Shown: positions 20,305 through 29,954, counted from the first letter of the stretch. The stretch: DNA of 64,000 nucleotides from Phascolarctos cinereus (GCF_002099425.1 NW_018344288.1:682001-746000); one strand, 5' to 3'. Notes: a model not told the origin generated them from the letters alone. Made by a program: numbers and translations.

Positions 20305-20385
<81 letters not shown>

Positions 20386-20440
20386 TACAGACACATTCAT
20401 ATATATATGAATATATATATTTGCATATATATTCATATTT
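20305..20440. repeat. (TG)n-TATA-(CA)n hairpin microsatellite
   Basis: A TG repeat, a short TATACATATATA hinge and a CA repeat form inverted arms of 25 bp (20317-20341 and 20346-20370) around a 4-base loop. Degenerate AC and AT repeats follow to about 20440. Confidence 0.96.
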
Positions 20441-20486
20441 ATTAACTTTATTTTTATGCTGCAAATATGTTTATATATACTTCTTG

Positions 20487-20610
20487 TCTCTCCCATTAGA
20501 ATGTGAGTGCAACGTAACTAGGGTTTGTTTCTTCTTTTTCTTTGTATCCACAGTGCCTAGCAAGTACCTGGCACATAGCATAACAATAAATACCTGTTGA
20601 CTGACTAGAT
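20487..20610 (+). repeat. L2 LINE 3' tail
   Basis: Sense: CTCCCATTAGAATGTGAGTG, CACAGTGCCTAGCAAGTACC, TGGCACATAGCATAACAATA, AATACCTGTTGACTGACTAG. Confidence 0.9.
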
Positions 20611-20623
20611 GGCTTCTGCAATT

Positions 20624-20667
20624 AGCTCTAGAGCTGTAGAGCTCTAGATCTAGATAGCTCTAGATCT
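20624..20667. repeat. Cluster of overlapping short palindromes
   Basis: Perfect palindromes follow one another: AGCTCTAGAGCT (20624-20635), TAGAGCTCTA (20637-20646) and TCTAGATCTAGA (20643-20654), plus inverted arms AGATCTAGA/TCTAGATCT within 20646-20667. They look like a slipped array of CTAGAG/CTAGAT units. Confidence 0.9.
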
Positions 20668-20959
20668 CTGACCTAGTGATCCCCCTGACTTAAGACCCCT
20701 GGCACAGATGAGACACCAGTTTGGTTTGGTTTTGTATTAAGCACCTACTATCTTCACCATGGACGCCATTTATATGTCATACCTCTCATGGCCAGGTGCT
20801 AACTACTGTATACTGATTATTCTTCTGTGATTTGGCTTAAAAGTCAATATTAGAAATGATCAGCATTCCATAATGTATGCCTAGCATTCAACACCACATT
20901 CACCATGCCTACAGCAATCTTCTAAACTATATTAATATTTAAAAATTAATCAGCAATGA

Positions 20960-21160
20960 GTCACATAGGCTTTCTGGGCCAAAGTACTTGGATTTTTATT
21001 TGTCTCCCTAAGGCTAACATGTAGCCTTTTCTTAGTTGATAAGCAATCCACTCTTCGAGAAAGACAAACAACCTCTTTGAGTAGAAAGGGAGCTGCCCCA
21101 CTGGGGACCCAACTGGAATTGGCCAGTTGGGAACACAGCTTTTCCCATCCTCCCTCCCTC

Positions 21161-21247
<87 letters not shown>

Positions 21248-21910
21248 TCCCCTTCCCTTCCCTTTTTCTTTTCCCTTTCTCTCCTCTCTCCCTCCTCCTC
21301 CCCTTCCTTTTCCTTTGTTCCTTTCTTTCTCATTTCCTTCCCTCTATTCATAGGGTATTATACATTTACCTGCAGGTGCTCTGCCCAAAAGGAATGTAAA
21401 TTTTTACAGATGAAACCTTTTTTCTTAAGGACCAAGCCTTAAACCCAAATCTCTCTGGCTGTCATTGATTGGCCAACAATAGGTCCCAGGCCAAGCCCTA
21501 CTTAGTCATTATTTGGTCCCTGATTGGCTCAGAGTGAACGTAAATACCATTGTTTCTGTTTTGGTCAGAAACCCTCCTGTTGGCTTTTTTTTTTTTGGAC
21601 TAGGTCAAGAGGCCATTCTCTGCCTCCTTTCTTACCTAGCCTTAATCACTGAAAGGGCATTGCCTCAGTCATACTGAGACCTAGGAAATATTTTAGCTTA
21701 AAAAGGCCACGGTCTTCCATCTCAAGTCATCCTGATCTATATCTTGCCACTGGACCCAGATGGCTCAAGAGGAGAAAGTGAAGTTGATGACTTTGCACGG
21801 CCCTCCCTTACTTAAATACAATTCACCTGCATGCCATGGCATCACCTCCCTGATGTCATGGTCCTCTTCCAAAAGGAAGGTCAAATGACAACATCAATAG
21901 CAGCAGCCAC
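20960..21910 (+). mobile_element. Composite non-autonomous retroposon with RTE-like 3' end
   Basis: A dispersed-repeat-like unit with parts in order: a 5' segment to about 21160, a long CT tract (21163-21244), a C/T-rich spacer, a segment with CCTGATTGGCTCAGAGTG, GGCCATTCTCTGCCTCC and AAAGGGCATTGCCTCAGTCA, then CACTGGACCCAGATGGCTCA and a 3' end CTGATGTCATGGTCCTCTTC plus AAGGTCAAATGACAACATC. The end matches the RTE LINE ends at 31610-31660 and 60880-60920, which suggests RTE mobilisation. The 5' limit is uncertain. An unrelated LTR-like origin of the 5' part cannot be excluded. Confidence 0.6.
21163..21244. repeat. (CT)n microsatellite
   Basis: About 40 uninterrupted CT units, the longest pure dinucleotide run in the window. 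It causes the long Ser/Leu and Arg/Glu open frames on the two strands here. Confidence 0.98.
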
Positions 21911-22025
21911 AGAAGCAGCAGCAGTGACCAATCTACCCAGCTAAATAAATAAACAAGAGAGTCAAGAGGACCAACTGAATCTGTAACAATCCAATCTCTT
22001 CACTGTCACATTCTCCCTATAAAGG

Positions 22026-22212
22026 AAAGATTCTTAATCTGGGGTCCATGACCTTTTTTTCTTTTAAAACTTTAATAATTGTATTTAAATACAATTATTT
22101 TCCTTTGTAATATTATGTATAGGCATTTACAAAAAAACTTCTAAGAAGGGGTTCATAGGCTTCCCCAGACTACCCAAGCAGCCTATGACATAAAAAAGGT
22201 TAGGAACCCATG
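22026..22212. mobile_element. hAT-like short TIR element (MITE)
   Basis: The left end GATTCTTAATCTGGGGTCCA and right end AAAAGGTTAGGAACCC are inverted copies of one another. The interior has GGGGTTCATAGGCTTCCCCA and CCTATGACATAAAAAAGG. It belongs to the same family as 24169-24396 and 59020-59240. No coding capacity. Confidence 0.72.
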
Positions 22213-22239
22213 CTATAACACTTGTTTTATTTTATTCCA

Positions 22240-22395
22240 TTTATTTATTTATTTATTTTTGGCAAGGCAATTGGGGTTAAGTGACTTGCCCAGGTCACAC
22301 AGATAGTAAGTGTTAAGTGTCTGAGGTCGGATTTGAACTCAGCTCTTTCTGACTCCAAGGCTGGAGCTCTATCCACTGTGCCACCTACCTGCCCT
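22240..22395 (-). mobile_element. WSINE1-type CORE-SINE
   Basis: Antisense: (TTTA)n-like eroded A-tail at 22240-22260, AGGCAATTGGGGTTAAGTGA, GATTTGAACTCAGCTCTTTC, head CACTGTGCCACCTACCTGCC. Confidence 0.92.
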
Positions 22396-22399
22396 TATT

Positions 22400-23145
22400 T
22401 TTTTTTAAATGCATAGATTAATGCAAAAAAAAGTATGGAAGAGGAAACTGTGATATTGTTACTATTTTATGCTTAATATATATGTATATTTATGTGCTTC
22501 TTAAAAGAAGCATATATGACAAAAGTATATACAATAGCATCTTCCTCATTGTCCTTTTTATGCTGAGATGTTGGTTTTGTTGTTTATAAAAAAGAGAATA
22601 AAAATATTAGTTCACTTAAAAATCAATTTATTAAAGTATTGGTGAGCAGATAAGCTAATATGATTAAGATATGTGGAAAGAAATGGAGAGAAAACACACA
22701 GAGAAATGTCCACTCAGAATCATGGATATTAGAACAGGCTGACTTGAATGGTTCAATTGTCATCTTTTTCAACTACGCATCTAAACATGTTGCCTGCTAC
22801 TGTGAGATTGCCAGGCACTGATGTTCCCTGACAACCTCTCCATCTTCAAAAATTAATTCTAGAAATTGCATTCAGATCTGATTCCATTTTCAGCCAGCAA
22901 CCCTATTCCAGTTATCATGTTTGCAGGGTTTTTTTTTTTCTCATAAGGCAGAAGGATTCTTAGTGTAACAAAGGACTGGCCTGTCTTCCAGTCTCCATTC
23001 TCAGCCCATTGTCCTCATTGTCATAATCCATGGTCCTGAAAAAACAAATATTGTTCCTTTTCTCTATCCTCTATTCTCTTCCAAAGTAAGAATTCTGAAC
23101 TGGAAAAAAAGATGGAAATATCACTGGATGCCTTTAATGTGCTCT
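22400..23145. other. No recognised feature
   Basis: About 0.75 kb of unrecognised DNA, with ordinary A+T-rich composition and no domain-bearing frame. Confidence 0.45.
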
Positions 23146-23149
23146 ACTT

Positions 23150-23800
23150 TTTTATACAGGCTTTCAAGGTCACTAAAAAGATAGACTCCAACTTCCCTTT
23201 GGCCATATCCTTCAGTACCACATGAATCATTCTATGGTCTAGCCAATCTGGCCTTCTTGATGTTGCTATGTAGGGACTTTTTGTGACCCCATGTAGGGTT
23301 TTCCTTGCAAAGATAGTGGAGTGGTTTGCCATTATCCTTCTCCAGCTCATTTCACAGATGAGGAAACTGAGGATTAAGTGACTTGGCCATGGGCACACAG
23401 CTAATAAGTGTCTAAGGCTGGATTTGAATCTAAGAAGATGAGTCTTCCTAACTCCAGGCTGGCGCTCTATCCACTGTGCCACCTAGCCATCATCTTGATG
23501 TTACAGATACTTTATCTGCCAGCTTTGAATTCTGTTACTGTTTGTACCCCATGCATAGAACATGTTCCCATATCACCTCTCCCTCTGCTCAAGTGAAGTC
23601 TTCCCTGATCCCCTCTGCTATCAGTGCTCCCCTCCCCCCAAACTCCCGTTATATATTTTTTAACACAGGTTTACTTATGTGCCTATTGTATTCCTCTAGA
23701 GACTGTAAGTTCCTTGAGGTCAAGAATTGTTTGAATTACTTCTCTGTATTCCCAGTGCCTAGCACATAGTAGATGCTTAAGAATCCTTGCTGGTTGACTG
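23150..23800 (+). mobile_element. L2 LINE 3' region, split by a Mar1-type SINE
   Basis: Sense L2 sequence before (CTATGGTCTAGCCAATCTGG) and after the SINE: TGAAGTCTTCCCTGATCCCC, GACTGTAAGTTCCTTGAGGT, CCCAGTGCCTAGCACATAGT, AGATGCTTAAGAATCCTTGC. The two parts join to a normal L2 order, so the SINE inserted later. Confidence 0.85.
23265..23492 (-). mobile_element. Mar1-type CORE-SINE with target-site duplication
   Basis: Antisense copy: TTTTTGTGACCCCATGTAGG, GATGAGGAAACTGAGGATTA, GGGCACACAGCTAATAAGTG, head CCACTGTGCCACCTAGCCAT. Flanked by TCTTGATGTT at 23255-23264 and 23493-23502. Confidence 0.93.
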
Positions 23801-24165
23801 ATTAAATGAGTCAGCAAAGTAGATGCATTTAATGACCTCTGGCCATACCATATATACTCATTCCAGGAGGTAGCACATTTTTCAATGAGCTAGGCCAAGG
23901 CTATAGACAACCAACTCTAAATTCTTCACCCTTAGCTGGGAGTTTGGGTACTAGAAGGATAGCCATAATAATGAATCTAGAGAGACTTCTAGGATTAGCT
24001 GACAGCGGGGGTCGGAGCCAAGGAGTGAGGCCACTGACCAGTTATGTGGGGGCTAGGAATACAGAGGCCCAAACCCAAAGGTAATTGTGGAATCAAGAGA
24101 TGCATGTACAAGAAGAAAGGGCAAGCACCATTAGCTCAAAGTTCAAACTGAGCTAAAGATCTAAT
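23801..24165. other. No recognised feature
   Basis: About 360 bp between an L2 tail and a hAT-like element. I see no repeat or gene signature. Confidence 0.45.
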
Positions 24166-24168
24166 CTA

Positions 24169-24396
24169 GGTGTTCTTAACACTTTTGTGTCATGGGCCTC
24201 TTAATCAGCCTGGCAAAACCTTGAACTCCTTTTCAGAATAATGCTTTAAATTCCTTATATAAAGTATATTGGATTACAAAGAAAACCCGTGGTACTGAAA
24301 TAAGTATATAATTTTTCCCATCCAAATTCAGAGATCCCCTTAAATCGATTCCTGGACTCCACAGGGGTGCATAGACCCCAGGTTAAGAATCCCTCA
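24169..24396. mobile_element. hAT-like short TIR element (MITE)
   Basis: Left end AGGTGTTCTTAACACTTTTG and right end CCCCAGGTTAAGAATCCCT are inverted copies. The interior has CCTTTTCAGAATAATGC and TGCATAGACCCCAGG. I could not identify an 8-bp target duplication. Confidence 0.75.
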
Positions 24397-24834
24397 TAGT
24401 GTCTAGTTAAGCAAGGTCAGGGTAGAAGTCCAAACAGTGGCCACTCAAAGTGAAGTTCTACACTCCAGGTATCAGAATCTAAATCTTGGGGTGGCTGGGC
24501 TTCAAGGGAAGGAAGTCTAGTCTTTGAGAGAACTAAGGTGCCAGCCAAGACTTGGTCCTAGGAAATGAGTTACTGGGACTTGGGTTACCAAGGTCAGGAT
24601 GGGTGTAGTGACAATGACTGGCTCATTAAATTTTCCCTGGTTTCCAAGAAGGATCAATCCAAGAGTCTGGGGTGAGACTAACTCTAAAGGTGGGGGTAAA
24701 GTGGACTGGCTAGAGGGGCACAGAGGCAGCAGGTCAATGACAGAACCAGCACAGAATTAATCCCCAGGATATATGGAGTTAGTTAGTAGGATCAGTAACA
24801 AGATTTTTCCCACTTGTTAGTACCCCTCCCGTAA
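24397..24834. other. No recognised feature
   Basis: About 440 bp, moderately G-rich on the plus strand. No known repeat or frame recognised. Confidence 0.45.
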
Positions 24835-25010
24835 AGAGTCAGAAGACTTGGGTTCAAATTCTGCTTCAATGTTTTTGGCTTGGTAGTATGACCCTGGGCA
24901 AGTCACATGACTTGCCTCTGGGCAAGTCTCAACTTCCTCATCTGTAAAATGGGGGGCTTCATCTAGATGGACTCTGAGTCCACTAAATACATGATCCTCT
25001 GATACTCTGG
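24835..25010 (+). repeat. MIR3-like CORE-SINE
   Basis: Sense: GACTTGGGTTCAAATTCTGC, GTATGACCCTGGGCAAGTCA, CTCATCTGTAAAATGGGGGG, TAGATGGACTCTGAGTCCAC. It contains a short internal duplication of the GGGCAAGTC block (about 24897-24927). Confidence 0.82.
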
Positions 25011-25795
25011 GGCATGAGATAAGATGCTCCTGCTCCTTCAGATCCTCTATAGTGCAGGTATAATATATTCAGTTAAGTAGTGCAGAGTTGCTCCTTCTCA
25101 TTTCTATCATTTTTTCCAAGCATGGAAATTTTCTAAAGTTTCCAAACTTTTGACATGGGTTTGGATTCCCCCTCCATCTATCCTCAGAATTTTTCTTTGA
25201 TTATCTCTTTCATCTTGTCTAGAAGTTCTTCATACTTCTTAATAAGTTAGAGTACAGAGAAACTGCCCTCTAGTTGTCTCCTATAGCAGGGAGACCAGGT
25301 GGTACTCCAAGTACACACATTGGGTGCCTCCCTTAAGCAGGAAGGCAAACAAGTAATAATCCCGAAAGTCCCTAGAATTTTCGACTTGGTTTTCTTACTT
25401 CTTACTTAGGATCTAATCTCTGCTTATTTGGGGCTAGGGTCTTTATCGTGTGTTAATTCCTGGGAATACTACTTTTAGTTGGGTAATATTTAGAGAAGAT
25501 TTAGGGTAGGGGCTTGAAGAACTGGAAGGGTGGGAAGAGAAGGAGAGCATTATGTGCAAATAGCGATGTGGAATGAGTGTGATGCATGTAGGAAAGAGGA
25601 AAAAAATTTGCCTTATCAATGTGAATAGTTTGCTTCAGGAAAGGGTGGGAAAGTGAGTTGGATAGGAAAAATAATACTAGACTGAAATAGTAGAATTTGA
25701 CTTGATCTGAGATATTGGGCATCACAGCCTCTCCATCAGAGGAAGTGAAACAATGAAAGTGTTGTCTTAGGAAAGGTAATCTTGCATTATGCAGA
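25011..25795. other. No recognised feature
   Basis: About 0.8 kb with nothing I can assign. The last part may be eroded L2 leading into the next entry. Confidence 0.4.
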
Positions 25796-25799
25796 TAAT

Positions 25800-25975
25800 G
25801 GATTTAATGAGGAAAGGGGATAGGAGCAGGGAGGCAAGTCAATAGAGTTTTTCAATAATCTAGATGGGAAATGATGAGATTGGTGTGGCAGTGAGTTGGA
25901 GAGGGCAGGACAGATTCTAGAACTGTTGTTGTAGAAATAAGAAAAGCCATCCAAGAAATTAGAGAAGGAACAAAA
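25800..25975 (-). repeat. L2 LINE ORF2-end fragment
   Basis: Antisense L2 ORF2 C-terminal blocks: GGAGCAGGGAGGCAAGTCAA, TTTTCAATAATCTAGATGGG, AAATGATGAGATTGGTGTGG. This parallels the clearer antisense copies at 39745-40190 and 53100-53405. Confidence 0.6.
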
Positions 25976-26129
25976 TCAGATGAATGCAGTATCATTAAAA
26001 CCAAGAAAGAAAGGTGGGAGGGATCATCAAATTGGAGATCATCAAAACCACCTCAACAAACAAAAAAGGTTGGAACGCTTGAGAACCAAGAAATGACCAA
26101 TGGCTTTGATTAGAAAGATAATCATCTAA

Positions 26130-26505
26130 CCTGATTAAGTTTAATTGCCTCGTTTGCAAAGTGGACACAATATTTCATTTGCTTGAAGGAAGGGTACTGG
26201 ACCCCCTTCTAGCTCTAAGATCTGTATTCTTATTAACTGTGATTCCATTATTAATAATAGCTAGCACTTATTATTGTCCTTTAATGTTTGTAAAGTGCTT
26301 TGCAAATATCTCATCTTATCTTCAACAACCCTGAGAGGTGGGTGCTATTATTATCCCCATTTTACAGATGAGGAAACTGAGACAGAGACTGAGCGATTTG
26401 CCTGAGGTCACACAGCTAGTAAAATATCTGAGGCTGATTACGTCCTCAAGCCTTTCTGAGTGCAGGTCCAGCACTCTACCCACTATGCTACCTAACTTCC
26501 TCCAG
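26130..26505 (-). repeat. MIR, near full length, beside an eroded MIR3 end
   Basis: An eroded sense MIR3-like end (26130-26232, TTCTAGCTCTAAGATCTGTA) is followed by a clear antisense MIR at 26255-26505: GTAAAGTGCTTTGCAAATAT, TTATCCCCATTTTACAGATG, AGGAAACTGAGACAGAGACT, GTCACACAGCTAGTAAAATA, CACTCTACCCACTATGCTAC. The strand given is for the clear copy. Confidence 0.85.
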
Positions 26506-26662
26506 ATACTGATATTCTATAAAACTGATAAGCGGGGCCTCGGTATAACGGTCTCTATTGTTTAAACTGTCATATTGGGGCAGGGTACAGACAATAACCC
26601 AGCTGAACTCTCCCAACATTCCCTTCCAAACAACTTTAAGACAATGACTCAAATCAAATGTT

Positions 26663-28180
26663 GGAGCGGCAGAGCCAACAAAAAGTCAGACGAGACTTTA
26701 ACTTAGGTGGCCAGCTGGAGAGGTCTGTGATACCAGGGCTGGCCCAAAATGCATGCTGCTGCAGCAGCAGCAGTTGTGGTAGCTTTCAGCCCAGAGTTAG
26801 AAAGAAAGCCAGAAAGACTAGTCAGAAAGAGATCACAGGGGACCCTTTACTGGTGCTGGATACATCTGTCCCTGATTGGCACCTCTATTGCAGTTCCAGG
26901 GCACAGAGAAGCACTTGCAGTTGGCCACAAGGTGATACAGGCCCTGGTCACAGTTCCAGGGCCAAGAGGAGGAAGAGCACTATCACTTGCAACTGCAGGG
27001 GAGCATGGGCCCTCCCAGACCAAGAAAGCAGTGACCACACCTCTCCCCAGGTCACTGCACCTTGGAAGCACTAACAGCTTGAAGGTCTAACAACTACTAG
27101 GTCTGTGTCCCAGAGACACATTTTGCTAAAAAGCACCAGAGACAGTGAAATGATATCAAAAAGTTTTACAGCAAGTTTCTCTGATAAAGGCCTCATTTTT
27201 CAAATATATAGGGAACTGAGCGGCATTTATAAAAATAACAGCCATTCCCCAATTAATAAATGGTCAAAGGACATGAACAGGAAGTTTTACAAAGAAGAAA
27301 TTAATACTTATAATAAATTAAAAAATGCTCTAATTCACTATTGATTAAAGAAATGCAAATTAAAACAATTGTGATGTCACCTCACACCTATAAGAAATGA
27401 TAAAAGTTAGAGGGGATGCTATAGGTACACTAATAAACTGTGGAGTTGTGAACTGGTCCAGCTATTCTGGAGAACAGTTTGGAACTGGGTTATAAAGCTG
27501 TGCATACCTCTTGACTGAGCAATACCATTACTAGGTCTGTACCCCAAAGAGACTTTTTTAAAAAAGGAAAAGGACCTATATGTACAAAAATAGTTATTGT
27601 AGCTCTTTTTTGTGGTGGTAAAGAATTGGAAATTGAGAGGATAGCCATAAATTGGGGAATGGTTGAATAAGTTGACGTGTATGATTGTGATAGAATACCG
27701 TTGTGGTATGAGAAATGATGAGAGGGTAGCTTCAGAAAAAACATGGCAAGACTTATATGAACTGATGCAAAGTGAAGTAAGAAGAACCAAGAGATCATTG
27801 TGCACAGTAAGAGCAATGTTGTGATGATGATTAACTGTGAAAGACTTGGCTGCTGTGATCTATGCAATGATATAAGACAATTCCAGAGAACTCATGAAGA
27901 AAAACTGCTATCTACCTCCCAAGAGAGTTCTTACTGATAAACTCTGAGTGCAAATTAAAGTATAATTTTCTTGCTTTTTTTTGTGATATGGCTAATTTTG
28001 TGATATGGTAAATTTGTAAATAAATTGTTTTGCATGGTTTCACATGTATAATTGACATCATATTGCTTGCATTCTCTGTGGGTGGGAGGGTAGGAAGGAG
28101 GGAGACAATTTGGAACTCAATTTAAAAAAAAAAAGAATGTTAAGAAAAAATAAATAATCAATTACAAAAAAAAAATAAAT
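26663..28180 (+). mobile_element. Chimeric, internally deleted L1 LINE: 5'UTR-like segment joined to ORF2 3' part
   Basis: The first part, 26663 to about 27110, is relatively G+C-rich and resembles the marsupial L1 5'UTR (GGAGCGGCAGAGCCAACAAA, GAGAGGTCTGTGATACC, CCCTGGTCACAGTTCCAGGG). From about 27135 the sequence is ORF2 3' end: the frame ending at 27344 contains SDKGLIFQIYRELS and INKWSKDMNRKFYKEEI, which match the conserved L1 ORF2 block SDKGLISRIY...INKWAKDMNRHF. Then come AAAGAATTGGAAATTGAGAG, a 3'UTR with GGGTGGGAGGGTAGGAAGG and an A-rich tail. Flanks AAATCAAATGTT (26651-26662) and AAATCAACTGTT (28181-28192) look like one target duplication, so the whole unit probably inserted once, lacking ORF1 and most of ORF2. 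Confidence 0.72.
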
Positions 28181-28309
28181 AAATCAACTGTTTTATTTAT
28201 TCCCTCTTAGTCCCTACAGGATTCATTGTCATTCACTTTTCTTCTTATGTGGTATACTTTATTTTCTGGCTTTGATTTTTTTTTTTCCCATTCTGCATTA
28301 CATGAATTT

Positions 28310-28925
28310 GTAGCTATTTCCAGATATTTTTCATACCTTATACCTGTTGGTCTTAATTGTATTACAGCATTCCCTTATATTAATGTGCTACATTTTACAT
28401 GATCATTCCCTTACTGTTGCACATTTCCATGCTATCCCTTTAAGCACTCATTATCCCCCTCTTGTCTTCCAACTTTAACTCTGAGAACAACCAAATCAAT
28501 TCAACCATTCCTGGAAAGGACACAGCAGTTGCCTGTCCTGTGAGTCCAGTTGCTGTTCTCTTCACCTTTCCCATCCCAAACATTCTCTACTACACACCAC
28601 TTCCCTATATACATTGTCTTCCTCTATTACACTGTAAATTCCATGACTGCTTACTTGTATTTGCAGTACCACACTTAGTACAGCACCTGGTACATAGTTA
28701 ATCACTGCTTTTTATTCATTCATTTGTTCAATAGATTATTTTCAGGTTTAGAAAAATAGGACAGAGTGCTGCTATGCAAACTTTGGCACAGAGTCTCTTT
28801 TTTTGTTTCTGATGAAAATTTCAGGGTATGTTCTCAACAATAGAATTATTGGATAAAAAGGTATGATTATTTTTGGAACCATTTTACTCTGTTCTTCCAG
28901 ATTGCTCTCCAAAAAAGATTCTGTA
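28310..28925 (-). mobile_element. L1-like 3' region, old, split by an L2 tail
   Basis: Antisense blocks resemble the L1 3' region: CCTTATATTAATGTGCTACA and CATGATCATTCCCTTACTGT upstream, then AGTGCTGCTATGCAAACTTT, AATAGAATTATTGGATAAAA and AGATTGCTCTCCAAAAAAGA downstream. An L2 tail at 28615-28735 lies between them. The similarity is moderate and based on recall. Confidence 0.45.
28615..28735 (+). repeat. L2 LINE 3' tail
   Basis: Sense: TTACACTGTAAATTCCATGA, ACTTAGTACAGCACCTGGTA, CATAGTTAATCACTGC, followed by ATTCATTCATTTGTTCA. Confidence 0.75.
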
Positions 28926-29954
28926 ATTTTCTAATTCCATCCTCAATAGATAAATGTGCCAACTGACAAGGGTTTTCTAATGTTACTCTTCTATTATACC
29001 TCAGGCCACATTATCCCTTTGTATGCTGTGCAACCCAGGTAATGTGGAGAGAAGAAATAGTAATAAAGAGAATCAGGCATCCTTGTAATGATTATTGTAC
29101 AAGGCAATACACTGGCTATCATGGCAGCCTGAAGCTTGGACCTCCATTCACATGGTCTACCACAGACCAACTCTCAGGAGATTATAGTTTTCAGGCCCTA
29201 GAGACACAGACTTCATCTGAACAGAAAAGAATGGAGGTGAAGGATAGCCTTTATCAGTGAGCTGTCATCAATGGAATCTTTTTGAAATGAGGCAAGTCTT
29301 CATGTCTGGAATTAAAATATAGGTTTGAGTTCCAAAGAATAAAATGACTTGTCATGGTACAAGAAATTTTGTGGAGGAAATATGAGCCAAAAGCCTTCCT
29401 GCTTGCACATCTCCCCCGTAACTACCTACTACAAATTACTTTTGCAATAAAAATGAGCTTCTAGTACAAACTAATTACATGGGAGAACAACTTACATTTC
29501 ACTGCAATTTTAACAATATATTTTTCATCAAATATGTGTTAGCAAAAGTAATTAGGGAAAATGATTAGAAATGTACTTTATTGAATAGTAATAAAGCTGG
29601 GAAATATGTATTTAAGCAATTGTATAAAATGAAGCATTTATTTTCAAAATGGGTTTAAACCTACATTTTTTTGGAGAAATAATCTTATTTTTCTTTTAAC
29701 ACTTTTTTAAAAGGGCATTTGGCAAATTCTTTTAGAAATAGTACTCTTCTAGAAAAAACACATCCTTTTGTTTAAAATGTGAAACATGTTAGCAGAGAAC
29801 TTTGCCAAATGCCCACTTTCTTTTAAGGATAGTACTGAAAGGATGTAAGACTAAACTGTGCAAACCCCAGAGGTAGGTGAAACTATGAATTCATAACAAT
29901 AAGTGGTCATCAGTTCCCAGAACCAACCATCAACGTTTTCTAAACTTTCCTATG
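28926..29954. other. No recognised repeat; contains an inverted repeat
   Basis: About 1 kb without a family I recognise. 29040-29290 is of mixed composition and 29450-29830 is very A+T-rich. The notable content is the inverted repeat at 29713-29813, listed separately. Confidence 0.45.
29713..29813. repeat. Inverted repeat, potential stem-loop
   Basis: GGGCATTTGGCAAATTCT (29713-29730) pairs with AGAACTTTGCCAAATGCCC (29795-29813): fourteen perfect base pairs, one bulge, then four more. The spacer is about 64 bases. Outside the arms, TTAAAA recurs in inverted relation with a small offset, so the symmetry extends a little further. It may be a tiny TIR element, a transcribed hairpin, or a chance structure. 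Confidence 0.8.

Noticed and set aside
19990-20440. 192-codon minus frame
   Set aside because: It runs through a Mar1-type SINE and TG/CA/TA microsatellites; the peptide is Tyr-Ile-Cys-Val repeats plus SINE translation.
20950-21442. Open frames of 90-133 codons on both strands
   Set aside because: They exist because of the (CT)n tract; residues are Ser-Leu or Arg-Glu repeats.
23144-23482. 112-codon minus frame
   Set aside because: It is the translation of a Mar1-type SINE and adjacent L2 sequence.
26658-27090. 138- and 113-codon plus frames, Ser/Arg/Ala-rich
   Set aside because: They lie in the L1 5'UTR-like segment, where G+C-rich noncoding DNA produces long frames. No domain is visible.
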